Numbered from the stretch's first letter, positions 25,857 to 37,223 are shown. The stretch: 64,000 bases of DNA from Nocardioides immobilis (GCF_003515065.1 NZ_QXGH01000023.1:1-64000), one strand, 5' to 3'. Translations and numbers: made by a program. Notes: a model not told the origin generated them from the sequence alone.

Positions 25857-27311
25857 TCAGGCGCTGAACTCCACGACGCCGTCGTCGAGCTTGCTGCCGC
25901 GCAGGAACTTCTTGTCGAAGTACCAGTTGTGCTTGAGCCGCCACGGGTCCTTGTCGCCGGCCACCGGAAGCCTGCCCGCGGCGCGCTGGAGGTAGCCGGA
26001 GGTGAGGTCGAAGACCGGCGCGGGCTCGAGACCCTCGTGCTTGCGCGGGACGACGACCTTGAGGGCGTGCTGGTCCATGTACTCCAGCAGCCGGACGACG
26101 TACTCGCAGACCAGGTCGGCCTTCAGCGTCCAGGACGCGTTGGAGTAGCCGATGATGAACGCGAAGTTCGGGACGTCGCTGAGCATCAGCGCCTTGTAGG
26201 TGAACGTCTCGCCGAGGTCGACCTTCTCGCCTTCGACGACGAGCTCGGCGCCACCCATGGCGACCACGTCGAGACCGGTCGCCGTGACCACGATGTCGGC
26301 CTTCAGCTCCTCGCCCGACGTCAGCACGATGCTGTCGCTGGTGAACCGCTCGATGTGGCCGGTGACGACGTCGACCTTGTGGCTGTGGATCGCCTTGAAC
26401 AGGTCGGCGCCGGGCACGACGCAGAGCCGCTGGTCCCACGGGTCGTACGGCGGCGTCAGGTGGGTCTCGTAGTCGAAGTCGTCGGGCAGGTGGAGCTTCG
26501 CCCACCGCTTCAGCAGGGTCTTCGCGACCTTCGGGTTGCGGCGGCAGAACTCGTAGAAGCCGATCGTCACCGCGGCGTACCGGGCGTGGATCGCCTTGGC
26601 GGCGAGCTTCGCCGGCATCGTCCGCTTCAGCGTCTGCGCGATCGGGTCGATCTTCGGCTGGCTGACGATGTAGGTCGGCGTGCGCTGCAGCATCGTGATG
26701 TGGCCGGCGTCGCGCGCCATCGACGGGATCAGCGTGACGGCGGTGGCTCCGGAGCCGATCACCACGACCCGCTTGCCGGTGTAGTCGAGGTCTTCCGGCC
26801 AGTGCTGGGGGTGGATGACGGTGCCCTGGTACTCGGAGAAGCCCGGCCAGTCAGGGGTGTAGCCGGCTTCGTAGTTGTAGTAGCCGCTGGTGGAGAACAG
26901 GAAGTCGCAGGTCAGCGTCTCGGTCGTGCCGGTCTCGGTGTTCTCGACGGTGACCGTCCAGTACTGGTCGTCGGACGACCACTCGAACGTCGTGGCCTTG
27001 CGGTGGTAGCGGATCCGCTCGTCGACGCCGTACTCCTGTGCCGTCTCCTGCAGGTAGCGGAGGATGTCGGCGCCGTCGGCGATCGCGTGCTTGCCGTCCC
27101 ACGGGCGGAAGCCGAAGCCGAGGGTGTACATGTCCGAGTCGGACCGGATGCCGGGGTACTTGAACAGGCTCCAGGTGCCGCCGAGCTCGCCGCGCTGCTC
27201 CAGGACCGCGTAGTTCTTCGCCGGGAACGCCTGGCTGATGTGGACGGCGGCGTCGATGCCGGACAGTCCGGCCCCGACGATCAGCACCTCCAGGTGGGTG
27301 GCCTCGGTCAT
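25857..27311 (-). CDS. flavin-binding (Baeyer-Villiger) monooxygenase, EthA/MymA-like
   Basis: 484-aa class B flavoprotein monooxygenase predicted to insert oxygen beside ketones, or to oxidise sulfur or nitrogen, using NADPH. It has the FAD motif I-V-G-A-G-L-S-G-I-D near residue 10, F-K-Y-P-G-I-R-S-D-S-D near 50, the BVMO fingerprint Y-x-G-x-x-x-H-x-x-x-W-P near 150 and the NADPH motif V-I-G-S-G-A-T-A-V near 175. P-Q-H-W-P-E-D-L resembles EthA. AAGGAG precedes the ATG at 27311. The SDR stop is 2 bp upstream, which resembles the mycobacterial mymA-sadH pairing. The substrate is unknown. Confidence 0.85.
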   Translation of the reverse strand: MTEATHLEVLIVGAGLSGIDAAVHISQAFPAKNYAVLEQRGELGGTWSLFKYPGIRSDSDMYTLGFGFRPWDGKHAIADGADILRYLQETAQEYGVDERIRYHRKATTFEWSSDDQYWTVTVENTETGTTETLTCDFLFSTSGYYNYEAGYTPDWPGFSEYQGTVIHPQHWPEDLDYTGKRVVVIGSGATAVTLIPSMARDAGHITMLQRTPTYIVSQPKIDPIAQTLKRTMPAKLAAKAIHARYAAVTIGFYEFCRRNPKVAKTLLKRWAKLHLPDDFDYETHLTPPYDPWDQRLCVVPGADLFKAIHSHKVDVVTGHIERFTSDSIVLTSGEELKADIVVTATGLDVVAMGGAELVVEGEKVDLGETFTYKALMLSDVPNFAFIIGYSNASWTLKADLVCEYVVRLLEYMDQHALKVVVPRKHEGLEPAPVFDLTSGYLQRAAGRLPVAGDKDPWRLKHNWYFDKKFLRGSKLDDGVVEFSA

Positions 27312-27313
27312 GG

Positions 27314-28216
27314 TCACTCCTTGGGCTCGATGGCGGCGGCGGGGCTGGCGTCGTTGGCGACGTTGCGCGCACTGGTGGCGCGGCCGAGAGCGGCGACCTC
27401 CGCGTCCATGCGGGGGAGCAGCTCCGGCACGTGGCGCAGCACGGCCTTGGCGCCGGCGGCGGAGTTGACGACGTTGCGGTTGAGGCCGACGCCGCGGACC
27501 CAGCCGGGGCAGTAGACGTGGCGGGCCCGCTTGTCGATGCCGGTGACGAACGCCTTCACGCACGCGTCGACCGACGTCGTCTTGCTGAGCGGGTAGGGCA
27601 GCTTGGCGATCAGCTCGCTGAAGGTCGACAGGTCCTTCTTCGCGTCGCGCACCAGCGGGGTGTCGATCCAGGACATGTGGGCGCACCCGACGTCGACGCC
27701 CTGGTGCTTCACCTCCAGGCGCAGCGCGTTGGCGAAGTGCTCGGCGCCGGCCTTGCTCGCGTTGTAGGCCCCCAGCCCCGGGGCCGCGGCGAAGGCGGCG
27801 AGCGACGAGACGACGAGGAAGTAGCCCTTGCTCTCGACGAGCGCGGGCAGTGCCGCCCGGGCGGTGTGGAAGACGCCGAGGACGTTGATGTCGATCACGC
27901 GCTTGAAGGCGGCGGGGTCGGTGTTCATGACCGAGCCGTACGACGCGATGCCGGCGTTCGCCACGGCTGCGTCGAGCCGCCCGAACCGGGCGATGCCGGC
28001 CGCCACCGCGGCCTCCATCGACGGCAGGTCGCAGACGTCGGCGACCAGCGCCAGGCAGCGGTCACTGCCGATGACGCCCGCGGTCTCGTCGAGCGCCGCC
28101 TGGTCGAGATCGGTGAGGATCAGCCGTGCGCCCTTGGCGGCCAGCGCCTTCGCCGTCTCCGCACCGATGCCCCGGGCGCCGCCGGTGATAAGGATGACCT
28201 GCCCCTTGATGCTCAT
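27314..28216 (-). CDS. short-chain dehydrogenase/reductase (SadH-like)
   Basis: 300-aa classical SDR. It has the cofactor motif T-G-G-A-R-G-I-G at residues 10-17, D-L-D following beta-2 (NAD preference), N-A-G-I near 90, and catalytic Ser (V-V-S-S-L-A-A) with Y-x-x-x-K (G-A-Y-N-A-S-K-A-G) near 155. A C-terminal extension of about 50 residues is longer than the family minimum and matches membrane-associated SadH-type proteins. It lies between the membrane protein (ATGA overlap) and the Baeyer-Villiger enzyme (2-bp gap), so it probably supplies or removes the ketone. Confidence 0.85.
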   Translation of the reverse strand: MSIKGQVILITGGARGIGAETAKALAAKGARLILTDLDQAALDETAGVIGSDRCLALVADVCDLPSMEAAVAAGIARFGRLDAAVANAGIASYGSVMNTDPAAFKRVIDINVLGVFHTARAALPALVESKGYFLVVSSLAAFAAAPGLGAYNASKAGAEHFANALRLEVKHQGVDVGCAHMSWIDTPLVRDAKKDLSTFSELIAKLPYPLSKTTSVDACVKAFVTGIDKRARHVYCPGWVRGVGLNRNVVNSAAGAKAVLRHVPELLPRMDAEVAALGRATSARNVANDASPAAAIEPKE

Positions 28217-30129
28217 ACCGTCTCCTTCGTCTTCGCCGGCGCGGGAGCGACGGGCTGCGCGGCGCGGTTGTAGCACCAGCCGTAGAACAGGATCAGCGCC
28301 AGCCAGGCCGCGATCACCACGAGGTAGCCGACGGTCCACCACCAGGTGGGCACGTCCTCCTTCTTCTCGCGCTGCAGGAACTTGCTCTCGAGGACGGTCT
28401 CCACCGTGGCACCGTCCTCGACGATGACGGCCCTGCCCTGCGGACCCTCGATCGCGGGGTCGTCGGGGGCGTACATCGGGAAGGAGATCATCTCGCTCGG
28501 CGCGACGTGCAGCCGCAGCAGCGTCTTCCAATTGCCGTAGAGCGGCACCGGGTGCTCGGTGCGGTACTCACCGGGGTTCCCGGTCGGCTCCAACGCGGTG
28601 CGGACGATGCCGGGGACGTTGGCCTCTGGGTCCCGCGGCACGCCCTCGGAATCGCCGCCGGGCCGGCCCTGCCACGCCAACGCGTAGAACCAGACCGCGT
28701 CGTCCACGGCCTCCTGGTCCTCCTCGGCGATCTGGATGGTGACGGTCGCGAGGCACTCGGTCTCGCCGCCGGCACAGGAGGGGGCGCCGCCGGTGGCGTC
28801 GCTGAACGTCACGACGCCCTCGTAGGTCTCCGGTGCACGCGGTACGGCGAACACACCCATCAGGACCACGAAGATCGCGAACGCGGCCAGTCCGAACCAG
28901 CGGCGGGGGAGCGGCTCGCCGGCTGGCGGCGGGACACTGCGGCCGCTCAGGGTCAGTCGGCTCAGCATCCAGATGGCCATGCAGCCACCGCCGACACCGG
29001 CGATCGTGCTCATGCCGAGCAGGAACGGGAGGCTGTCGGCGTTGAACGGCTGGGGCAGGGGCATGAAGAACTTCGACCACAGCCATTCGCCGTACATGCC
29101 GAGCGAGCCGACCAGGAGGCCGGACACCAGCGCGAACGGCACGCGGCGGTCCTTGCGCTTGGGCTGGATGAGCGCGGCGACGACCTCGATGATCACGGCC
29201 GACGGGATCAGCAGGAGGAAGCGAGCGGTGAGCACGTCGGGGAGGACCCAGATCGTCACCCACAGGAAGCCGTGCGCCACCAGGAACGCGCCCGCTACGA
29301 GGAGGGCGCCGCCGGGCCCGAGCCACAGTCGTACGGCGCAGCCGATCCAGGCGACGAGGAACGCGAAGATGATGAACTGGGTGACCGCGGGGAACTGCGG
29401 CACGCCGAGGTCGAACTCCATCAGGAACGCGAACGGGACGCCGCAGACGGTGATCCCGAGGGCCCCGAGGACCCGGCCGATGATCCCCTCGGTGCGCGGG
29501 GCGCTCACCTGGGCGGCCTCCGCCAGCAGCAGCGGGATGCCGAGCACGAAGGTGACGGCGCCGCCGATCATCATCACGTGGGTCGGGCCCCACTCGGTGA
29601 CGTCCTGACCGAACAGTCGGTGCCACAGGTCGTCCGCAGGGAAGCCGACCAGGGCGATCAGCCCGGCGCCGGTGATGACGACCGAGCCCAGCGGCACCCG
29701 CCAGTTCTTGGCCAGCTTGATCGTGTGGCGCGGCAGCGGATCACGGGCCAGGCCCATGCTGAGGATGCCGGCGTGGCAGAAGCCGAGGATGCCGAGGAAG
29801 ATCGGGTAGTGGCTCGGGTTGGCCAGCGGCCCCTCGTCGCGACCGTTCTGCATGTGGATCGGGACGTCCCACCACACCCCCCAGCCGGCGAGGAGGGCCG
29901 AGCCCAGGCCGAGCGCAGCGGGGAGCGCCACCCAGCGGGGGAGCTTCACCAGCTCGGCGGCCCAGTCGGCCAGTCTGCTCACGAACGTCGGCCTGTCGGC
30001 ACGCTCGCGCAGCACGACCCAGCCGAAGAACAGGATGACGACGCCGGCCATCCCGCCTGCGATGAGGATCTCGCTGAACGCCGCGCCTGCCGCCGGGGGA
30101 GTCTCCGGCGCCACCATCAAGGTGTCCAT
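28213..30129 (-). CDS. His-rich polytopic membrane protein, unknown function
   Basis: 638-aa integral membrane protein. About eleven hydrophobic segments fill residues 18-440. A roughly 130-residue hydrophilic domain (about 440-590, with C-A-G-G-E-T-E-C) follows, and a final membrane helix lies near 605. The first third has charged residues in or beside helices that could form a metal site: H92, H107, H119, then D167, H170, D176 and H184 in D-L-W-H...D-V-T-E-W-G-P-T-H. I do not recognise a named family. The ATG at 30129 lies six bases after a good -10 box, so translation is probably leaderless. It heads the operon with SDR, FMO and GMC genes, suggesting a membrane oxidase or redox partner. 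Confidence 0.7.
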   Translation of the reverse strand: MDTLMVAPETPPAAGAAFSEILIAGGMAGVVILFFGWVVLRERADRPTFVSRLADWAAELVKLPRWVALPAALGLGSALLAGWGVWWDVPIHMQNGRDEGPLANPSHYPIFLGILGFCHAGILSMGLARDPLPRHTIKLAKNWRVPLGSVVITGAGLIALVGFPADDLWHRLFGQDVTEWGPTHVMMIGGAVTFVLGIPLLLAEAAQVSAPRTEGIIGRVLGALGITVCGVPFAFLMEFDLGVPQFPAVTQFIIFAFLVAWIGCAVRLWLGPGGALLVAGAFLVAHGFLWVTIWVLPDVLTARFLLLIPSAVIIEVVAALIQPKRKDRRVPFALVSGLLVGSLGMYGEWLWSKFFMPLPQPFNADSLPFLLGMSTIAGVGGGCMAIWMLSRLTLSGRSVPPPAGEPLPRRWFGLAAFAIFVVLMGVFAVPRAPETYEGVVTFSDATGGAPSCAGGETECLATVTIQIAEEDQEAVDDAVWFYALAWQGRPGGDSEGVPRDPEANVPGIVRTALEPTGNPGEYRTEHPVPLYGNWKTLLRLHVAPSEMISFPMYAPDDPAIEGPQGRAVIVEDGATVETVLESKFLQREKKEDVPTWWWTVGYLVVIAAWLALILFYGWCYNRAAQPVAPAPAKTKETV

Positions 30130-30135
30130 TTCGTG

Positions 30136-30165
30136 AACGTAGGGCGCGGCGGAACGGCGGGTCAA
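30136..30165 (-). promoter_or_regulatory. sigma-A-like promoter of the oxidoreductase operon
   Basis: On the minus strand TTGACC (30165-30160) and TACGTT (30141-30136) are 18 bp apart. The ATG at 30129 follows the -10 box by six bases, the geometry of a leaderless mRNA. Confidence 0.65.
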
Positions 30166-30169
30166 GCAT

Positions 30170-30466
30170 CCCCGCCGTGATTTGCGGTACAGGGTGTAGC
30201 GCTAAATACCGACCCGAGGTGAAAACACTGTCTTGCCGCGAGGAAGCAGGCATCTGGCGACTGCGCTGGTAGCCTTGTGCTCAGTTGAAGGGGCGCGTCA
30301 CGCACGGGTCCCCCCAGCGTCCGACTGCACGACGCTGGTTCATCTTCAAGTTTCCTTGCGGCCTGTCGTATGGGCTGCCGTCGAGGTTCGGTAGAGGTGT
30401 GTTCATCCGCGCGGCAGGCACCATCGTCTGCGCGTCTCGACAGCAGTAACCATCAAGGAGAAAAAA
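30170..30466 (+). promoter_or_regulatory. promoter and long 5' leader of cspA
   Basis: No gene was found in this stretch. Cold-shock genes often carry a long structured leader, and about 200 bp of GC-rich, hairpin-prone sequence precede the cspA ATG here. The transcription start cannot be fixed by eye. AAGGAG at 30454 is a strong ribosome-binding site followed by an A-rich spacer. Confidence 0.4.
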
Positions 30467-30670
30467 ATGGCCACCGGAACCGTCAAGTGGTTCAACGACA
30501 CCAAGGGCTTCGGCTTCATCGCGCAGGACGGCGGTGACGGCGACGTGTTCGTTCACCACACCGGCATCGCGGGCTCGGGCTTCAAGTCCCTCGCCGAGGA
30601 CCAGAAGGTCGAGTTCGACGTGACCCGCGGCCCCAAGGGTCTGCAGGCTGAGAACGTTCGCGCCATCTGA
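30467..30670 (+). CDS. cspA: cold-shock protein, CspA family
   Basis: 67-aa single OB-fold nucleic-acid-binding protein acting as an RNA chaperone. RNP1 is K-G-F-G-F-I at residues 15-20 and RNP2 is D-V-F-V-H-H at 27-32. G-T-V-K-W-F-N begins the protein, as usual. Length is normal for the family. A strong AAGGAG site and A-run before the ATG, a long leader and a strong intrinsic terminator after the gene suggest abundant single-gene expression. Confidence 0.96.
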   Translation: MATGTVKWFNDTKGFGFIAQDGGDGDVFVHHTGIAGSGFKSLAEDQKVEFDVTRGPKGLQAENVRAI

Positions 30671-30690
30671 GCGAGTACGACATCGCGGAC

Positions 30691-30726
30691 GGCCCCACCT
30701 TCGGGTGGGGCCGTTCGCACTTTTTT
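30691..30726 (+). terminator. intrinsic terminator of cspA
   Basis: GGCCCCACC and GGTGGGGCC form a perfect 9-bp stem capped by a TTCG tetraloop (30700-30703). Six Ts follow at 30721-30726. Confidence 0.9.
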
Positions 30727-30731
30727 CGGGA

Positions 30732-30985
30732 TCTTGTGACTTATCCGTGCGTCATCCAGCGGAGCTCGCGCGCGCCGGTGACGGGTCGCGGGTGGTGGCG
30801 ACCGAAAGGCTGGCGACGGCAAGGGGCACTTCCTCGGCGATAGGTCCACTACCTCGCCGCTCTGACTGGTCACAGCACCCCGCAAGCACACCGAGGTCCG
30901 TGGGAGCCCACCGAGGTCCGTGGGAGACGGTCGGCTACCGCGCGGCCGCCCACCCCGAGCCCGACCCACGGATAGGTCACAAGAG
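30732..30985. repeat. imperfect inverted repeat bracketing a gene-free segment
   Basis: TTGTGACTTATCCGTG (30734-30749) recurs inverted at 30967-30982 with one mismatch; the arms extend to about 22 bp with two mismatches. The right arm contains the stop codon of the P450 gene. Nothing coding was seen between the arms. The layout is that of a small non-autonomous element (MITE-like), but no target duplication is evident. Confidence 0.4.
30889..30926. repeat. tandem duplication of an 18-bp unit
   Basis: CACCGAGGTCCGTGGGAG is present at 30889-30906 and again at 30909-30926, with a period of 20 bp, inside the gene-free segment after cspA. Confidence 0.7.
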
Positions 30986-32173
30986 CCATTTTTCAGTGCC
31001 GGCCGTGAACCGGATCGGGTAGTGCACGGGCCCGGTGTTCCCGGACATCGGCAGCCAGGTGCCGGGCCCGTCCGGTCGGGCGTCCGGCATCCGCGCCGCG
31101 AGCAGTGGCAGCGCGACGGACATGTCGGTGCGGGCGACGAAGTGCCCGAGACAGTGGTGGACCCCGGCCCCGAAGCCGAGGTGCGGCGGCCGGGTCTGGG
31201 TAATGTCGAACGTCGGGTCGGGGATCGCACCCGGGTCGGTGCCCGCGACGTGCGAGAGCACCTGGACGATGCCGCCTGCCGGGATCCGGAGGCCGTTGAG
31301 CTCGACCTCCTCGATCGCCTCCCGGGTGATCCAGGTGACGGTCGGGTTGACCCGCATCACCTCCTCGACCGCTGACGGGCCGAGGTCGGGGCGATCGCCG
31401 AGGAGCCGCCACTGGTCCGGGTGCGCCAGCAGCGTCCGCAGCGCCAGTCCCAGCTGGTTGCGGGTCGTCTCCATCCCGGCGAACGCGAGGAAGACCAGGC
31501 CGACGCCGACCTCGTGCCGGCTCAGCGCGCCGTCCTGCTCCTGTGCCTGCAGCAGCGTCGTGACCAGGTCGTCGCGCGGGTTGGCCTGCCGGTCCGAGAT
31601 CACCTCGTCGACGTACTCGTGGAGACCGGCGAGGGCGGCCTCGATCCGGGGGAGGTCGTTGGCCACGTTGATGCCGAAGCTCTTGCCGAGGTCGTCGGCC
31701 CAGTGCGCGACCTGCTGCCAGTGGTCCTCGGGGAGGCCCAGCAGGATGCAGATGATCCGCGCGGCGTACGGCTCGGCGAACTCCGACACGAACTCCACCT
31801 CGCCCCGCGGCGCGAACCCGTCGATCAGCTCGTGGGCGAGCGCCTGGAACGTCGGCGACATCGCGGCGATGGCCTTGTTGCGGAACGCCGGCCTGAACAG
31901 CGCGCGCAACCGGTGGTGGTCGTCGCCCTCGAGGCTGAGCAGTGTCTCGCCCCACCAGTCGGAGAACAGTCCCGAGTGGATGCCGTTCTGCGCGGGCCAC
32001 CGGGCGTTGCCCTGGCGGAACCGCCGGTCCTTGAGCAGCGCCTGGCCCTCGTCGTACCGGAGCACCGCCCAGCCCAAGTTGGTCTCCGCGACCCAGTCGT
32101 CGTCGCGCGCGGCGTGGACGGTGGGGGAGGTGACGTCGAAGGCGGGGTCGGACAGGTCGAACCGGGCGGTCAT
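30977..32173 (-). CDS. cytochrome P450
   Basis: 398-aa bacterial class I P450. The I-helix oxygen-activation motif is A-F-A-G-M-E-T-T-R near residue 232, the K-helix E-V-M-R is near 273, and the haem-binding loop F-G-A-G-V-H-H-C-L-G has the axial thiolate at C341. It lacks CYP125/CYP142-like features that I would recognise, so a sterol C26-hydroxylase role is not claimed. It follows the MBL-fold gene by 7 bp in a three-gene operon (33541 to 30977). Redox partners are not encoded nearby. The stop codon lies in the right arm of the inverted repeat. Confidence 0.88.
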   Translation of the reverse strand: MTARFDLSDPAFDVTSPTVHAARDDDWVAETNLGWAVLRYDEGQALLKDRRFRQGNARWPAQNGIHSGLFSDWWGETLLSLEGDDHHRLRALFRPAFRNKAIAAMSPTFQALAHELIDGFAPRGEVEFVSEFAEPYAARIICILLGLPEDHWQQVAHWADDLGKSFGINVANDLPRIEAALAGLHEYVDEVISDRQANPRDDLVTTLLQAQEQDGALSRHEVGVGLVFLAFAGMETTRNQLGLALRTLLAHPDQWRLLGDRPDLGPSAVEEVMRVNPTVTWITREAIEEVELNGLRIPAGGIVQVLSHVAGTDPGAIPDPTFDITQTRPPHLGFGAGVHHCLGHFVARTDMSVALPLLAARMPDARPDGPGTWLPMSGNTGPVHYPIRFTAGTEKWLL

Positions 32174-32180
32174 CGCGGGG

Positions 32181-32858
32181 TCACCAGCCCCGCGCGCGCC
32201 ACTCGGCCAGGTGCGGGCGCTCGGCGCCGAGGGTCGAGTCGTCGCCGTGGCCCGGGTAGAACCAGGTGTCGTCCGGCAGTGCGTCGAAGATCTTGGTCTC
32301 GACGTCGTCGATCAGGGTCGCGAAGGCGTCGTTGTCGCCGAAGGTGTTGCCGACGCCCCCGGGGAACAGCGAGTCGCCGGTGAACAGGTGCGGGGGGCCG
32401 TCGGGGTCGCGGTAGAGCAGGCAGATCGAGCCGGGCGTGTGGCCGGTGACCCGGATGACCTCGAGCTCGCAGGACCCGACCGCGACCGTGTCGCCGTCGG
32501 TGACCCGCCGGTCGACGGGGACGCCGGTCTGCTCGGTGATCGCGTCGGCGTCCGGCTCTCCTGCGACGACCTGGGCGCCGGTCGCGGCCACGACGTCGGC
32601 GAGCGCGCGGTGGTGGTCCCAGTGCTGGTGGGTCGTGACGACGGCCGTGAGCCCGGCGTCGCCGACCAGGGGCAGCAGCGTGGTGGGCTCGGCCGCGGCG
32701 TCGACGAGCACCTGGTCGCCGGTGTCGCAGCAGCGCAACAGGTAGGCGTTGTTGGACATCTGCTCGTCGACGGCGACCTTGGTGATGGTCAGGCCGCCGA
32801 GTGTTCGTACGTCGGCGGGGCCGCCGGGCTTCACGTTGCCGGTGTAGTTGTCGGTCAT
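32181..32858 (-). CDS. metallo-beta-lactamase-fold hydrolase
   Basis: 225-aa MBL-fold protein with T-H-Q-H-W-D-H-H near residues 76-83 (the H-x-H-x-D-H metal motif), V-T-G-H-T-P-G-S near 140, F-T-G-D-S-L-F near 160 and Y-P-G-H-G near 203. This is the glyoxalase II-like branch, typically hydrolysing thioesters such as S-acyl-mycothiol. The N-terminal neighbour is a mycothiol-dependent-isomerase-like protein, starting an ATGA overlap, so a joint mycothiol-linked detoxification step is plausible. GGAGGG precedes the ATG at 32858. Confidence 0.82.
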   Translation of the reverse strand: MTDNYTGNVKPGGPADVRTLGGLTITKVAVDEQMSNNAYLLRCCDTGDQVLVDAAAEPTTLLPLVGDAGLTAVVTTHQHWDHHRALADVVAATGAQVVAGEPDADAITEQTGVPVDRRVTDGDTVAVGSCELEVIRVTGHTPGSICLLYRDPDGPPHLFTGDSLFPGGVGNTFGDNDAFATLIDDVETKIFDALPDDTWFYPGHGDDSTLGAERPHLAEWRARGW

Positions 32859-33541
32859 CGTCCCTCCATGGTGGGCAGTGTGCCGGTCGAGCTCGTCACC
32901 AGGCCGCCGGGGTCCCGGCCAGTGGCCCACCAGGCCAGCGCGGACGCCGTACCGGTGACGACCGGGGTGTGCTGGTCGGCCTCGCCGAACGCGAAGGTGC
33001 GGCCGAGGTCGGTGGCCCGGGCGACGACGGGCGGGCCGGCGTGCCTGCCCGCGTCGTGCTCGAGGAACTGGGCCGCTGTCTCCGTCGGCCAGTCCGCGTG
33101 GGTGTAGCCGGCGCGCAGGTCGGCGTGGTGGATCTCGACCTCCCGCAGCCGGAGCCGGGGTACGTCATGAGCGCGCATCCGGATGCCGCCCGGTGTCCGC
33201 TCGAAGGTCGCGTCGGCGGGGAGCGCCTGCACCTCGTCGAGTACGGCGGCGATGAAGGCGGAGGAGGTACGCAGCCGCTCGCGGACCTCGTCAGGCTCGG
33301 CCGCACCGAGCGCTGCGATGTCGGCGTCGCGGGCCTCGTTGGAGAGGTACATCAGGGTCGGCACGCCGTCGAGCAGCCCACGGACCGCGCCGCCGAGCCC
33401 CTCGGCGTTGAGTGCCAGGTGAGCGATGACGTGGCCGCGCGTCCAGCCGGCGCAGCCGCTCTCGGCGCCCCATTCGTCGTCGGGCAGGTGGTCGACGGTG
33501 TGCAGCAGCCGGTCGGTCGCGGCTGCGACGGGAGGTGTCAC
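32855..33541 (-). CDS. maleylpyruvate isomerase-family, mycothiol-dependent protein
   Basis: 228-aa four-helix DinB-like protein with an appended C-terminal domain, typical of mycothiol-dependent maleylpyruvate isomerases. Features are the N-terminal C-A-G-W-T-R-G-H-V-I-A-H-L-A near residues 30-43 (first metal His), R-L-R-E-V-E-I-H-H-A-D-L near 131-142 (the other ligands), and W-P-T-E following. The substrate could be maleylpyruvate or another mycothiol-processed compound. The start is a GTG at 33541; an upstream ATG in the other frame is closed by a stop. It leads the operon with the MBL-fold and P450 genes. Confidence 0.82.
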   Translation of the reverse strand: MTPPVAAATDRLLHTVDHLPDDEWGAESGCAGWTRGHVIAHLALNAEGLGGAVRGLLDGVPTLMYLSNEARDADIAALGAAEPDEVRERLRTSSAFIAAVLDEVQALPADATFERTPGGIRMRAHDVPRLRLREVEIHHADLRAGYTHADWPTETAAQFLEHDAGRHAGPPVVARATDLGRTFAFGEADQHTPVVTGTASALAWWATGRDPGGLVTSSTGTLPTMEGR

Positions 33542-33645
33542 CCCGCCATCATGCCCAACTACCGGATGCCCTCGAAACGGCCGTTGTCGGTGCTGCGTGA
33601 GATCGTGTTCGACGGTGTGGCGCCTTGTGCGCCGGCCGTACCATA

Positions 33646-33661
33646 GCGAACACTTGTTCGA
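33646..33661. promoter_or_regulatory. LexA (SOS) box of uvrA
   Basis: GCGAACACTTGTTCGA differs from the actinobacterial SOS palindrome TCGAAC-N4-GTTCGA at only the first base. It lies 62 bp before the uvrA GTG, next to a TACCAT -10-like element at 33639, as expected for LexA repression. Confidence 0.85.
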
Positions 33662-33723
33662 AGGTCTCGACCAGCCCGACCACCGGGCCGAGGCTCGACC
33701 ACCGATTTCAGGACGGAACGTTA

Positions 33724-36663
<2,940 letters not shown>

Positions 36664-36725
36664 GCGTTGCCTGTGAATCCGGGCGGGATCTGAACCAGAT
36701 GCCGGTCGCGTACGTTGACCCAGAC

Positions 36726-37223
36726 ATGACGGTGGAAATATCAACTATCAGCAGGCGGCGGGCGCTCTCGGGAGCCGCGACAGCGGGGATCGGCGTGCCG
36801 CTGCTGGCGGCATGCGGCGCCGATGGCGACGACTCGGCGGCCGACCCGTCCTCGTCGGCCACGAGCACGTCGTCGACCCGCACCACGAAGGGGACCAAGA
36901 AGTCGGGGCCGCCGAAGACGACCGCGCCGTCGGAGCCGGCCACTGACGGGGTCCCGACCTCGGACGTCCCGGTGGGCGGCGGGATCGTCCTGACCGATCC
37001 GCGGGTGGTCGTCACGCAGCCTGCCGAGGGTGAGTTCCAGGCGTTCACCGCCATCTGCACCCACGCCGGGTGCCCGGTGGCGCGGGTCACCACCGAGATC
37101 GAGTGCGACTGTCACGGCAGCCGGTTCTCGATCGAGGACGGCTCGGTCGTCGGTGGGCCGGCGCCGGCGCCGTTGGCCGCGGCCGACTTCACGGTCTCCG
37201 GCGACCGGATCACGCTCGCATGA
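36726..37223 (+). CDS. Rieske [2Fe-2S] lipoprotein, Tat-exported, with disulfide
   Basis: 165-aa exported protein. It has a twin-arginine-type signal (S-R-R-R-A-L-S-G near residue 10), a lipobox L-A-A-C near 30, then a 50-residue Ser/Thr/Pro linker and a Rieske domain. Cluster motifs are C-T-H-A-G-C and C-D-C-H-G-S, carrying the two Cys and two His ligands plus both disulfide cysteines of high-potential Rieske proteins. The partner oxidoreductase is unknown. Its stop overlaps the start of a paralogue (ATGA at 37220). It lies just after uvrA but has its own 62-bp upstream region. Confidence 0.85.
   Translation: MTVEISTISRRRALSGAATAGIGVPLLAACGADGDDSAADPSSSATSTSSTRTTKGTKKSGPPKTTAPSEPATDGVPTSDVPVGGGIVLTDPRVVVTQPAEGEFQAFTAICTHAGCPVARVTTEIECDCHGSRFSIEDGSVVGGPAPAPLAAADFTVSGDRITLA

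Noticed and set aside
24081..27515. Very long plus-strand open frame (1144 codons)
   Set aside because: It lies antisense to the GMC and Baeyer-Villiger genes, its composition is Arg/Gly/Val/His-rich with no domain, and high GC content makes such shadow frames common.
30727..30976. Small genes in the segment after cspA
   Set aside because: Short open frames on both strands lack ribosome-binding sites and look like random high-GC sequence.
30977..32173. CYP125/CYP142-type sterol C26 hydroxylase
   Set aside because: The sequence lacks features I associate with those families and no KstR box lies nearby.
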